64,000 nucleotides of DNA from Rhynchopus sp. YZ270_cl-10. Lineage: Eukaryota; Euglenozoa; Diplonemea; Diplonemida; Diplonemidae. Positions 19,329-31,100 of the stretch are shown in pieces. Below the pieces are notes generated by a model. It did no database searches. It was not told where the DNA came from and saw only the letters and a list, made by a program, of their open reading frames with translations. A program made the translations under genes and the position numbers. Numbering within the stretch: the first letter of the stretch is position 1; every line of letters starts with the position of its first letter. The stretch covers positions 744,001 to 808,000 of the forward strand of contig OZ037881.1 in NCBI GenBank assembly GCA_964035575.1. The letters run 5' to 3'.

Positions 19329-21659
19329 TCACATAGGGAGTTGCATCTTCCGCTTTCCAAATTTCGACATGAAATTCCCTGCCACGCCTTTGAACAGCTT
19401 GCTGTCTGCCGTCATGACGTCACGGGGCTGACCACCAGCGCTTGCACCCATGGTAATCTTTCTCAGCACGTCAAGCTGTTTTGTCTTCGAGTCACGTCGC
19501 AGGGTTTGTGCTTGATGGGCACTCTGTACGGTAGCTGAATTTTTGTTGGCGTTCGAAAGCCACTTCGCAACAACATCAACTGTATTCTCGCTGCCTACAT
19601 GAGACGAAAATGCCTCCAACACTGCGTCCAGGAACCTGTCCGAGGAAGGTGCAAGCCCGCCAGGTTCCGTCATGTTGTCTCGCATCTCGCGCACAGCGAC
19701 GTGTAGTTGTGCGCGGGTGTCAGACCTAGTCAGTTCGCCTGCATTGGCTTCTTGTTTCTCTTGGTCTCTGCGGCTGAGTCTGCGCAGTGACTGCGAAAGA
19801 CGCGACGCCCCCGGGTCGCTGAGAGAGGGCAGTAAGGAGTTATTCTGCGGGCTAGCTGCATCGGCACTGCTCTCTGGCGCCTGGCTTGCATGCGCTGCCG
19901 CTTCCAACGCTTCCGCTTCAGCCAGCTTCTTCTTCTTCTTCCCGAGACGCCCCAATATAGAGCTGACAGCGCCGCTCACGGCTTTGTCCTCAGCAGACGT
20001 CTCCTCACTCCCTACCTGTGCGTACGTTACCTTCTTGCGGGATTCCTCCAGAATGCGCATCTTCTTTGTCTCCCAACGCTGCTTCTTCACGATCTGCTGC
20101 TCCTCCATGCGCGTCACCATCTTCACAATGGCTTGTGTCTGCCCAGGCATGAAGTTGGCACGTTTGATGCGCTTTCTGAGTGTGGCCTCAAGGGGCGGAT
20201 TCTTCTTTTCCTCAACGACGGGCAGGGTCGCGTGCTTCTCGTCTGCCGGTGTGGTCATGAGCTCTGGTGCAAAAGACATGCCCATTGCGCTGTTCTGCAT
20301 GTCAAAGCCGCCACCACTGCTGAAGTCAGAGAGCAGGCGTCTGAGGTCTCCGAGCTGGTCGCTCATCCCGACACGTTCGCCTTTGACGGCCGCAACGACG
20401 TCTTGCACCTTGGCGAAGAAGCCCTGCATGTGTTCGATCATGCGAGTGTGCGCGGGTGGCAGGTCGTGTGGCTCAGGGTCAATAGTGGACATGCGTGGGC
20501 TCAGGGAAGGCTCGACGCCGTCAAGCTGAAGGTCATCCATCTCTTTGCAGCCGTGCTCCACAAAGCGTGCAATCTTCTCCTCCGTGCGCTCGGACTGGTC
20601 ACGATGCTTCTCCTCCTGCTTTGCAAGCTCCTCCTGGAAGAGCTCGTGCTGCTTGTCCATCTCGCGCTGGCGTTCCAGGCGGTGTCGTTCGTCTGTGTCC
20701 TCTCGTTCGCGGGCAGCAATCTCAGCAGTAAGGGAGTCTATCTCTGCCTGCAGGCTGCTGTTCTCACGTTGCCGGGTCTGTTCGCTGTGCTGCAGCTTTG
20801 TGGTGAGTGCGGCAACGCGAAGCACAGACTCTTTCTCCTTCCCCTTCTGTGCCTCAAACTGTCCCTCCCACGTCACCTTCGCTTCGACAAAGGACTGCTG
20901 CATGTCCTCCAGGCTCTCTTGCAGGTGTTGGCACGACTCTTGCAAGGATTGGTTCTCTTCGCGGAGACAACGTGTGACGTCTCGCTGGTGGGAGGCATCG
21001 GTGAGGGCGTGCTGCTTCTCGCTCTTGAGTGTGGTAATCTGCTCGTTGAGCAGGTCACGCTCCTCGTGGAGACGGTCCTTCTGCTTGCGCACCTCGACGA
21101 TCTCCTCCTTCAGGCGTGCCTGCGCTTTGATCTCTGTCCCGCTCACAATGCGGCTGTCTCCGCTGCTCATGTTGCTCGCCTCAAGGTAGTGTATACGCTG
21201 CTGCAGGCCTTTGATCGTTGAGTCCTGTGCACGGTTCAGGTTCACACGCGAGTCTTTCTCGCGTAGTAGCGACGCCCGCTGGTACGCCCCTAAACAGCGG
21301 TACAGAAGCTCGTCCTCCAGTGCCTCAACTTTGGTCTCGTAACTCTTGACCAGGGTAAGCACCCAGTCGCGCACCTCCTTGCGCTTGATGAAGTTCGTTG
21401 CTGAGAGGTGTTGTGCCATCTGCTGCACAGCATCCAGCGTGCGCGACCCAGACATCCCCCTGCTCGCCACCTGCAGCACAGAGGACCACTCTTCGTTTGT
21501 CTTCTCTGCAAACTCATCTGACCCTGGAGGTGCAAAGCGGACAGGCAGCTTCAAGTCCGCTGCAGACATGGACACATTGAAGCTCCCATGTGTCGTATTT
21601 GACGTGGCTGTCAACGGTGTGGCGGGGACAGGGTCCGATGCATTCACCCCAGAAGACAT
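19329..21659 (-). CDS. Long coiled-coil protein, function not recognised
   Basis: The open frame continues a little upstream, but the first ATG is at 21657-21659 (MSSGVNASDPVPATP), 9 nt after CACTACAG; the protein is 776 residues. Residues about 110-420 form an almost continuous coiled coil (for example LKEEIVEVRKQKDRLHEERD). A second helical region is at about 470-570, with KKMRILEESRKKVTYAQVG and the basic stretch GRLGKKKKKLAEAEALEAAA. The C-terminal 150 residues are less charged and end in KFGKRKMQLPM. It may be structural or cytoskeletal; no motor, kinase or membrane segment is seen. Its first part, from THGSFNVSMSAADL to LQVASR, and its upstream region are duplicated in inverted orientation at 43,840-44,696. 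Confidence 0.82.
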   Translation of the reverse strand: MSSGVNASDPVPATPLTATSNTTHGSFNVSMSAADLKLPVRFAPPGSDEFAEKTNEEWSSVLQVASRGMSGSRTLDAVQQMAQHLSATNFIKRKEVRDWVLTLVKSYETKVEALEDELLYRCLGAYQRASLLREKDSRVNLNRAQDSTIKGLQQRIHYLEASNMSSGDSRIVSGTEIKAQARLKEEIVEVRKQKDRLHEERDLLNEQITTLKSEKQHALTDASHQRDVTRCLREENQSLQESCQHLQESLEDMQQSFVEAKVTWEGQFEAQKGKEKESVLRVAALTTKLQHSEQTRQRENSSLQAEIDSLTAEIAAREREDTDERHRLERQREMDKQHELFQEELAKQEEKHRDQSERTEEKIARFVEHGCKEMDDLQLDGVEPSLSPRMSTIDPEPHDLPPAHTRMIEHMQGFFAKVQDVVAAVKGERVGMSDQLGDLRRLLSDFSSGGGFDMQNSAMGMSFAPELMTTPADEKHATLPVVEEKKNPPLEATLRKRIKRANFMPGQTQAIVKMVTRMEEQQIVKKQRWETKKMRILEESRKKVTYAQVGSEETSAEDKAVSGAVSSILGRLGKKKKKLAEAEALEAAAHASQAPESSADAASPQNNSLLPSLSDPGASRLSQSLRRLSRRDQEKQEANAGELTRSDTRAQLHVAVREMRDNMTEPGGLAPSSDRFLDAVLEAFSSHVGSENTVDVVAKWLSNANKNSATVQSAHQAQTLRRDSKTKQLDVLRKITMGASAGGQPRDVMTADSKLFKGVAGNFMSKFGKRKMQLPM

Positions 21660-22435
21660 CAACCCTTCCTGTAGTGTGTGGGTGTCAATCTGGCTTCCCA
21701 ACAGCTCAGCCCCGACATGCCACGGATCCCACCCACCCTACCCCACCCCACCCAAACAAGCAAACAAGCAAGCAAACAAGTCACCGCACCCTGCTCAGAG
21801 ACGATCAGGGGGTTTATTTGCAGGCTGCTCTTGGCAAATGGTTCTTGAGAGATTGGCACAAGGCTGATCTTCAAAGGGAACCTGATTAATACCCACCCAC
21901 TCACTCACTCACTCACACTTCTCCAGAAGCCCACCTCCGCCACGTTCACCAACCATCAGCACAACCACCAACACCACTCCACCTCCCCCACCCAAAATAC
22001 TCTCCGTTGTCGGCCTTGAGCCAACAGCTCAACCAAACACCACACAACCCACCTCACCTCACCTCACCCCATCCAAGCAAGCAAGCAAGAAATAACGGCA
22101 CCGTTCGGAGGCAGCTGTGTTACCCCACCCACCCACCCTCAACCTTCTCTATGAGTGAACCCATAGGAAAGGAGGGTCTCGCCTGGCAGCATACGTCTCG
22201 GTACCAAGGGGTGGAGGAATGATAAGACCTCGCATCAACAGTAACGTGACACAGATCGGCACCATTCCACCACCCCAACCCACCCCGCCCCCCCACTGTA
22301 CGGAAGCCAACACGCCCCAACCAGACCGGCGACACCTGACCTGCTTCTTCCTCTCAGGTTGGCCGTCGTTACTCTGCCCACAGGTCTTCAACCACCATGC
22401 TCACCGCACCACAGACCGTACCCTCATGCACTCTC
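21458..22435 (-). repeat. Inverted segmental duplication, left arm
   Basis: This stretch is the reverse complement of 43,840-44,696 with few differences. It covers codons for the N-terminal part of the coiled-coil protein plus about 780 bp upstream of it. The right arm lacks about 100 bp around the start codon. The left arm therefore looks like the source. Beyond 22,435 the two sequences become unrelated. Confidence 0.9.
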
Positions 22436-23115
22436 TGATCAACCACCAAGTTTTCTCGCCAGTCCCACTAACGAAACATGACAACAGTACAAAGCTCCCA
22501 CCCACCCACCCCCCACCCCTCCCAATGTTGATGAGGACAATACTTGCCGTTTCTGCCCGCCCCAACGTGGTTCAAACGTATACCAACACGCAACATGCCC
22601 CTCCAACAGCAGAAGGCCCTAAGAAAGCACACCCCCAAAAAATTTTGAAAGATAAACCCCAGCCTCGCATGCTTGGTCACCTTGTAAAGAGTTACCCACA
22701 CCCAGTCTCTGCAGACACCACATGAATGGCAACGATCAGCTAAGCTGAACGTTTCTGCAGGATGCACATCCTTCCCACTGAACAAGATCTCTTTCATAGC
22801 AGCACCCAACTGGCATAGGAGGAGAGAGAAGGGGAGAAGGGGAAAATGGTATTGTTTGTTGTTTTCCTTGACACATTACTAAGCATTGTTCCGCTGTGTC
22901 CTCTGTACACTCAGCGGTGATGGGGAAAGAGAAACAAAACACGTACAGGTGCGGGGAAAGAAAAGTTGGTAAGATGAGACTCGTGTTTAGTAACCTAAGA
23001 AATGTGTGCGGAGACAACACACGACTTTAAAAAAACGCGCGCACACCCGGAACAGCAAAGCCCCGGGAGACACCCCTCCCTCCTGTTCCCAGGAAACCTC
23101 ATTGAAGTTACGTTG
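22436..23115. other. Intergenic space 3' of the Ser-rich gene, with an F1 copy
   Basis: At 22,641-22,690, the minus strand reads CTTTACAAGGTGACCAAGC, a loop, GAGGCTGGGG, TTTATCTTTC and T-runs. This is an F1 element in the sense of transcription, about 430 nt 3' of the stop at 23,116. No gene is seen in the rest. Confidence 0.55.
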
Positions 23116-24441
23116 TCACAATGCCAGCCCTTGTATTTTGGACACTTCTCTCTCGAGGTCTTGGTTGCGCTGTCGGAGGGAGGCAAGCTGCGCTGTCAAG
23201 GACTCCTTGCGTCTCTGCAGCGCCACACGAGAGGACACTCCTGACCTTCGTTGTTCCGAACCAGGAATGCACCGTGCGTGCAGCTGCATGGGATTCTCTG
23301 CTACCACTGCGGGCACATGCTTCTGCCCACCAGGCAGCCATATGAAGCCCGAGCTTTCACACAGTTCCGCCTCAGTAGAAATCCGCAAAGGCGACAGGGA
23401 CCGCGACATCGTTTTGTCGCGCGACAGACGCGCCGACCGGAACGACGTAACCGGAGACCCCAGCAGCGGTGAACCAGGCGACTCCGCGTCTGTGGTGATC
23501 ATATGCTTAAGCGCCGCACCCAGCTCTGCCTGCGGTGTGGCTGCGATCTGCTTCACTGCCGCGTCAAGTGTCGACTCGGGGACAGATGACTGCATGACAG
23601 AGTTGCTCCTCAGAGGAAAGCACGTCGAGCTCAGACGTGTCGCTCGCTTTGCACGGGACACACTACTGCTGTGCGTTGTCGTCAGTGGGCTCTTCTGCCG
23701 TGTTCGACGCGAAGGTGACTCCGCAAGTGGTGAAAGGTTGCCAAGAGACTGGCTCTTTCCAAACCCAGGCCGCCGTATCCCCGATATTCCAAATCCCGTA
23801 GCACCTGCAGAAGAGGAAAACCCAGACGGTGAGACGATGCTGACAGGGGACACGATACCTGACGGGATGACAGGCTGCGGTGGGGACACGATGGAATTGT
23901 TAGACATGAGTCCCGATGGGGGTTGGTTCATAGGCGATGCAGGCTGCGAGGAGGTTGCGTTCAGGTCGATTCTCTTTTCTTGGAGGACTGCTGGCAGGGG
24001 TGGGACCATGGGTGTTTCGCCTCCACCCGAGCCGAGTGAGGGCTGATGCTTTGCAACGCTACTGCGGACGCTCGATGCACGACTTCGGCGTTTTGTTGCG
24101 CTCATTTTGGTTGTGCTGTTGAAGACCCCAGAAGCGGCACGGTTGCTGCCGCTTGTACTGCAGTCTGGACCCACAGTGGCGACCAAATCCTCCAGGTCGC
24201 CTGCCTCAGTCTCCGACCCGCCACGTATCTCTGCAAGCTCCACTAAACGATGCAGCATGTCCTCTGCACCACAGCCACGCAACATCAAGATCAGCTCCAC
24301 AGCTTCCTCCGCACCACCCAGCGTTCCGTCGAACGTACTGCCATAAATGTTAGACAAGCTCTTACCGCTTTTGCTCAAACACAGAGCAGGGTCGGGTACT
24401 GATAATGGTGACATGAGACTGCCAGTGTCATCATCAGACAT
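23116..24441 (-). CDS. Ser/Pro-rich protein with C-terminal coiled coil, function not recognised
   Basis: This single-exon 441-residue protein starts MSDDDTGSLMSPLSVPDP. A short predicted helical region at residues 40-90 (AVELILMLRGCGAEDMLHRL) is followed by about 250 residues of low-complexity S, P, G, R and T. Those contain many SP and RS pairs, suggesting phosphorylation and disorder. The last 45 residues (RVALQRRKESLTAQLASLRQ) form a coiled coil. No catalytic motif is seen. CTCCCTACAG lies 16 nt before the ATG. It is the last minus-strand gene before the satellite array. Confidence 0.75.
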   Translation of the reverse strand: MSDDDTGSLMSPLSVPDPALCLSKSGKSLSNIYGSTFDGTLGGAEEAVELILMLRGCGAEDMLHRLVELAEIRGGSETEAGDLEDLVATVGPDCSTSGSNRAASGVFNSTTKMSATKRRSRASSVRSSVAKHQPSLGSGGGETPMVPPLPAVLQEKRIDLNATSSQPASPMNQPPSGLMSNNSIVSPPQPVIPSGIVSPVSIVSPSGFSSSAGATGFGISGIRRPGFGKSQSLGNLSPLAESPSRRTRQKSPLTTTHSSSVSRAKRATRLSSTCFPLRSNSVMQSSVPESTLDAAVKQIAATPQAELGAALKHMITTDAESPGSPLLGSPVTSFRSARLSRDKTMSRSLSPLRISTEAELCESSGFIWLPGGQKHVPAVVAENPMQLHARCIPGSEQRRSGVSSRVALQRRKESLTAQLASLRQRNQDLEREVSKIQGLAL

Positions 24442-24500
24442 TTTGAGCGTTTGCCTTCTGTAGGGAGGGTGTGGTGTTAGTTACATAATTGAAAAAATGT

Positions 24501-24671
24501 AAAAAAAATTGTAGCTGTTGATGCATTCACTCCGGCTGACCCACGTACGACTATAGCCAACTGGATGAAAACACAAGTACCATTTGCCTACAACAGAAGA
24601 TGTAAAAACGAAACCTCATTACCTACCAGTACGAGAAAAGCCGGTACAAAACCGCTCGACAGCCAGCGGCT
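24501..24671 (-). repeat. F4 dispersed repeat, minus-strand copy
   Basis: Read on the minus strand it has CTGGCTGTCGAGCGG near the start and GTACGTGGGTCAGCCGGAG towards the end. It finishes ATCAACAGCTACAA followed by eight T. Copies with the same 3' part occur on the plus strand at 37,659-37,726 and 45,182-45,320. The constant T-run end would suit an RNA polymerase III terminator, so a SINE-like or small-RNA-derived repeat is possible. Confidence 0.65.
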
Positions 24672-25160
24672 AAAGTGTCCCTTTAGAGTTGGGAGCAAAT
24701 AGGGACTCCGGTTCGCTTCAGCCAACTCTTAGTAAACCAGAGTAGCTTAAACAGAGCAGAAACACAAAAAAGGGAGTTCATGGGACTCACAAGATATCCC
24801 TCTTGGCTTGCCCTTTGTGTACCTACAAATCTGACCAACCCTTCCCAGGAAAGAAAAACACGGACGTCCTGACAGTTAGTACACCATAACCTATAGGTGA
24901 AGTAGAACCGAAATCCGTAGCTCCAGCACACTGAGCGTCAGAGAGCCCCACTGAGCCAAAAAGAATGACAAAGGCACTTCACTGATAGCGAGAAGAAGAG
25001 AGGGGGTCTGAAAAACAATAATAGCCACAAGTCACTACATCCCTCAGACACCTGAAGTCCACCGTGTGCAGCTTCCCAGGGTAACCTCAATCTTTCGAAC
25101 TCATAATAAAGCCACTATTCAAAACTGTGAGTTCGGGAGCATTCAAAAACCTATCTTCCA
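24672..25160. other. Left flank of satellite, no gene seen
   Basis: The sequence between the F4 copy and the array has ordinary composition and no convincing frame. At 25,125-25,160 degenerate bits resembling array units (AGTTC-GAGCATTC) appear before the first regular unit. Confidence 0.5.
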
Positions 25161-28100
25161 AACTGACAGTTCTGTTTCATACAAAACGCACGCTTTTGAA
25201 CGGGGCGTTCAGATCATACACAACGCACGCGTTTGAACGAGCCGTTCTGTTTCATACACAACGCACGTGTTTGAACGAGCCGTTCTGTTGCATGCACAAC
25301 GCACGCTTTTGAACGAGCCGTTCTGTTTCATACACAACGCACGCTTTAGAACGAGCCGTTATGCTTCATACACAACGCACGCTTTAGAACGAGCCGTTCT
25401 GTTGCATGCACAACGCACGCATTTGAACGAGCCGTTCTGTTGCATGCACAACGCACGCGTTTGAACGAGCCGTTCTGTTTCATACACAACGCACGCTTTT
25501 GAACGAGCCGTTCTGTTTCATACACAACGCACGCTTTAGAACGAGCCGTTATGTTTCATACACAACGCACGCTTTAGAACGAGCCGTTCTGTTTCATACA
25601 CAACGCACTCTTTAGAACGAGCCGTTCTGTTGCATACACAACGCACGCTTTAGAACGAGCCGTTCTCTTTCATACACAACGCACGCTTTAGAACGAGCCG
25701 TTCTGTTTCTTACAAAACGCACGCTTTAGAACGAGCCGTTCTGTTTCATACAAAACGCACGCATTAGAACGAGCCGTTCTGTTGCATACAAAACGCACGT
25801 GTTTGAACGAGCCGTTCTGTTTCATACACAACGCACGCGTTTGAACGAGCCGTTCTGTCGCATACAAAACGCACGTCTTTGAACGAGCCGTTCTGTTTCA
25901 TACACAACGCACGCTTTAGAACGAGCCGTTCTGTTGCATACAAAACGCACGTGTTTGAACGAGCCGTTCTGTTTCATACACAACGCACGCGTTTGAACGA
26001 GCCGTTCTGTTGCATACAAAACGCACGAGTTTGAACGAGCCGTTCTGTTTCATACACAACGCACGTGTTTGAACGAGCCGTTCTGTTTCATACACAACGC
26101 ACGCGTTTGAACGAGCCGTTCTGTTTCATACACAACGCACGTGTTTGAACGAGCCGTTCTGTTTCATACAAAACGCACGCTTTAGAACGAGCCGTTCTGT
26201 TGCATGCACAACGCACGCTTTAGAACGAGCTGTTCTGTTGCATACACAACGCACGTGTTTGAACGAGCCGTTCTGTTTCATACAAAACGCACGCTTTAGA
26301 ACGAGCCGTTCTGTTGCATGCACAACGCACGCTTTAGAACGAGCTGTTCTGTTGCATACACAACGCACGTGCTTGAACGAGCCGTTCTGTTGCATGTACA
26401 ACGCACGCGTTTGAACGAGCCGTTCTGTTTCATACACAACGCACGCGTTTGAACGAGCCGTTCTGTTTCATACACAACGCACGCGTTTGAACGAGCCGTT
26501 CTGTTTCATACACAACGCACGCTTTAGAACGAGCCGTTCTGTTTCATACAAAACGCACGCTTTAGAACGAGCCGTTCTGTTTCATACACAACGCACGTGT
26601 TTGAACGAGCCGTTCTGTTGCATGCACAACGCACGCTTTAGAACGAGCTGTTCTGTTGCATACACAACGCACGCTTTAGAACGAGCCGTTCTGTTGCATA
26701 CACAACGCACGCTTTTGAACGAGCCGTTCTGTTGCATGCACAACGCACGTGATTGAACGAGCCGTTGTGTTGCATGTACAACGCACGCGTTTGAACGAGC
26801 CGTTCTGTTGCATGCACAACGCACGCTTTAGAACGAGCCGTTCTGTTGCATACACAACGCACGCGTTTGAACGAGCCGTTGTGTTGCATGTACAACGCAC
26901 GCGTTTGAACGAGCCGTTCTGTTGCATGCACAACGCACGCTTTAGAACGAGCCGTTCTGTTGCATACACAACGCACGCTTTTGAACGAGCCGTTCTGTTG
27001 CATGCACAACGCACGTGATTGAACGAGCCGTTGTGTTGCATGTACAACGCACGCGTTTGAACGAGCCGTTCTGTTGCATGCACAACGCACGCTTTAGAAC
27101 GAGCCGTTCTGTTGCATACACAACGCACGTGCTTGAACGAGCCGTTGTGTTGCATGTACAACGCACGCGTTTGAACGAGCCGTTCTGTTGCATGCACAAC
27201 GCACGCTTTAGAACGAGCCGTTCTGTTGCATGTACAACGCACGCGTTTGAACGAGCCGTTCTGTTGCATACACAACGCACGCGTTTGAACGAGCCGTTCT
27301 GTTTCATACACAACGCACGCGTTTGAACGAGCCGTTCTGTTTCATACACAACGCACGCGTTTGAACGAGCCGTTCTGTTTCATACACAACGCACGCTTTA
27401 GAACGAGCCGTTCTGTTTCATACAAAACGCACGCTTTAGAACGAGCCGTTCTGTTTCATACACAACGCACGTGTTTGAACGAGCCGTTCTGTTGCATGCA
27501 CAACGCACGCTTTAGAACGAGCTGTTCTGTTGCATACACAACGCACGCTTTAGAACGAGCCGTTCTGTTGCATACAAAACGCACGCTTTAGAACGAGCCG
27601 TTCTGTTGCATACACAACGCACGTGATTGAACGAGCCGTTGTGTTGCATGTACAACGCACGCGTTTGAACGAGCCGTTCTGTTGCATGCACAACGCACGC
27701 TTTAGAACGAGCCGTTCTGTTGCATACACAACGCACGTGCTTGAACGAGCCGTTGTGTTGCATGTACAACGCACGCTTTAGAACGAGCCGTTCTGTTGCA
27801 TGCACAACGCACGCTTTAGAACGAGCCGTTCTGTTGCATGTACAACGCACGCGTTTGAACGAGCCGTTCTGTTTCATACACAACGCACGCTTTAGAACGA
27901 GCCGTTCTGTTGCATGTACAACGCACGCGTTTGAACGAGCCGTTCTGTTGCATGTACAACGCACGCGTTTGAACGAGCCGTTCTGTTTCATACAAAACGC
28001 ACGCTTTAGAACGAGCCGTTCTGTTGCATACACAACGCACGTGCTTGAACGAGCCGTTGTGTTGCATGTACAACGCACGCGTTTGAACGAGCCGTTCTGT

Positions 28101-31100
28101 TGCATGCACAACGCACGCTTTAGAACGAGCCGTTCTGTTGCATGTACAACGCACGCGTTTGAACGAGCCGTTCTGTTTCATACACAACGCACGCTTTAGA
28201 ACGAGCCGTTCTGTTGCATGTACAACGCACGCGTTTGAACGAGCCGTTCTGTTGCATGTACAACGCACGCGTTTGAACGAGCCGTTCTGTTTCATACAAA
28301 ACGCACGCTTTAGAACGAGCCGTTCTGTTGCATACACAACGCACGTGTTTGAACGAGCCGTTCTGCTGCATGCACAACGCACGCTTTTGAACGAGCCGTT
28401 CTGTTGCATACACAACGCACGTGTTTGAACGAGCCGTTCTGTTGCATGCACAACGCACGCTTTTGAACGAGCCGTTCTGTTTCATACACAACGCACGCTT
28501 TAGAACGAGCCGTTCTGTTTCATACACAACGCACGTGTTTGAACGAGCCGTTCTGTTTCATACACAACGCACGCTTCTGAACGAGCCGTTCTGTTTCATA
28601 CACAACGCACGCTTTAGAACGAGCCGTTCTGTTTCATACACAACGCACGCGTTTGAACGAGCCGTTCTGTTGCATGCACAACGCACGCTTTAGATCGAGC
28701 CGTTCTGTTTCATACACAACGCACGCTTCTGAACGAGCCGTTCTGTTTCATACAAAACACACGCTTTAGAACGAGCCGTTCTGTTTCATACACAACGCAC
28801 GCGTTTGAACGAGCCGTTCTGTTTCATACAAAACGCACGCTTTAGAACGAGCCGTTCTGTTGCATGCACAACGCACGCTTTTGAACGAGCCGTTCTGTTT
28901 CATACACAACGCACGCTTTAGAACGAGCCGTTCTGTTTCATACAAAACGCACGCTTTAGAACGAGCCGTTCTGTTTCATACACAACGCACGTGTTTGAAC
29001 GAGCCGTTCTGTTGCATGCACAACGCACGCTTTAGATCGAGCCGTTCTGTTTCATACACAACGCACGTGTTTGAACGAGCCGTTCTGTTGCATGCACAAC
29101 GCACGCGTTTGAACGAGCCGTTCTGTTTCATACACAACGCACTCGTTTGAACGAGCCGTTCTGTTGCATACACAACGCACGTGTTTGAACGAGCCGTTCT
29201 GTTTCATACACAACGCACTCGTTTGAACGAGCCGTTCTGTTGCATACACAACGCACGCGTTTGAACGAGCCGTTCTGTTTCATACACAACGCACGTGTTT
29301 GAACGAGCCGTTCTGTTTCATACACAACGCACGTGTTTGAACGAGCCGTTCTGCTGCATGCACAACGCACGCGTTTGAACGAGCCGTTCTGTTGCATACA
29401 CAACGCACGTGTTTGAACGAGCCGTTCTGTTTCATACAAAACGCACGCTTTAGAACGAGCCGTTCTGTTTCATACACAACGCACGCTTTAGAACGAGCCG
29501 TTCTGTTGCATACACAACGCACGCGTTTGAACGAGCCGTTCTGTTTCATACAAAACGCACGCTTTAGAACGAGCCGTTCTGTTGCATGCACAACGCACGC
29601 TTTTGAACGAGCCGTTCTGTTGCATACACAACGCACGTGTTTGAACGAGCCGTTCTGTTGCATGCACAACGCACGCTTTAGAACGAGCCGTTCTGTTTCA
29701 TACAAAACGCACGCTTTAGAACGAGCCGTTCTGTTTCATACAAAACGCACGCTTTAGAACGAGCCGTTCTGTTTCATACACAACGCACGCGTTTGAACGA
29801 GCCGTTCTGTTTCATACAAAACGCACTCGTTTGAGCGAGCCGTTCTGTTGCATACACAACGCACGTGTTTGAACGAGCCGTTCTGTTGCATGCACAACGC
29901 ACGCTTTTGAACGAGCCGTTCTGTTTCATACACAACGCACGCTTTAGAACGAGCCGTTCTGTTTCATACAAAACGCACGCTTTAGAACGAGCCGTTCTGT
30001 TTCATACACAACGCACGTGTTTGAACGAGCCGTTCTGTTGCATGCACAACGCACGCTTTAGATCGAGCCGTTCTGTTTCATACACAACGCACGCTTTAGA
30101 ACGAGCCGTTCTGTTTCATACACAACGCACGCTTCTGAACGAGCCGTTCTGTTTCATACACAACGCACTCGTTTGAACGAGCCGTTCTGTTGCATACACA
30201 ACGCACGCGTTTGAACGAGCCGTTCTGTTGCATGCACAACGCACGCTTTTGAACGAGCCGTTCTGTTTCATACACAACGCACGTGTTTGAACGAGCCGTT
30301 CTGTTTCATACACAACGCACGTGTTTGAACGAGCCGTTCTGCTGCATGCACAACGCACGCGTTTGAACGAGCCGTTCTGTTGCATACACAACGCACGTGT
30401 TTGAACGAGCCGTTCTGCTGCATGCACAACGCACGCGTTTGAACGAGCCGTTCTGTTGCATGCACAACGCACGCTTTTGAACGAGCCGTTCTGTTGCATG
30501 CACAACGCACGCTTTTGAACGAGCCGTTCTGTTGCATGCACAACGCACGCTTTAGAACGAGCCGTTCTGTTGCATGTACAACGCACGCGTTTGAACGAGC
30601 CGTTCTGTTGCATACACAACGCACGTGTTTGAACGAGCCGTTCTGTTGCATGCACAACGCACGCTTTAGAACGAGCTGTTCTGTTGCATACACAACGCAC
30701 GCTTTAGAACGAGCCGTTCTGTTGCATACACAACGCACGCTTTTGAACGAGCCGTTCTGTTGCATGCACAACGCACGTGATTGAACGAGCCGTTGTGTTG
30801 CATGTACAACGCACGCGTTTGAACGAGCCGTTCTGTTGCATGCACAACGCACGCTTTAGAACGAGCCGTTCTGTTGCATACACAACGCACGCGTTTGAAC
30901 GAGCCGTTGTGTTGCATGTACAACGCACGCGTTTGAACGAGCCGTTCTGTTGCATGCACAACGCACGCTTTAGAACGAGCCGTTCTGTTGCATACACAAC
31001 GCACGCTTTTGAACGAGCCGTTCTGTTGCATGCACAACGCACGTGATTGAACGAGCCGTTGTGTTGCATGTACAACGCACGCGTTTGAACGAGCCGTTCT

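Noticed and set aside
19890-21221. Plus-strand frame of 443 codons opposite the coiled-coil gene
   Set aside because: It is a Leu/Arg-rich shadow of heptad codons without known motifs.
21660-21701. Upstream start of the coiled-coil gene
   Set aside because: The frame is open there but the codon at 21,701 is TTG. The first ATG is at 21,659.
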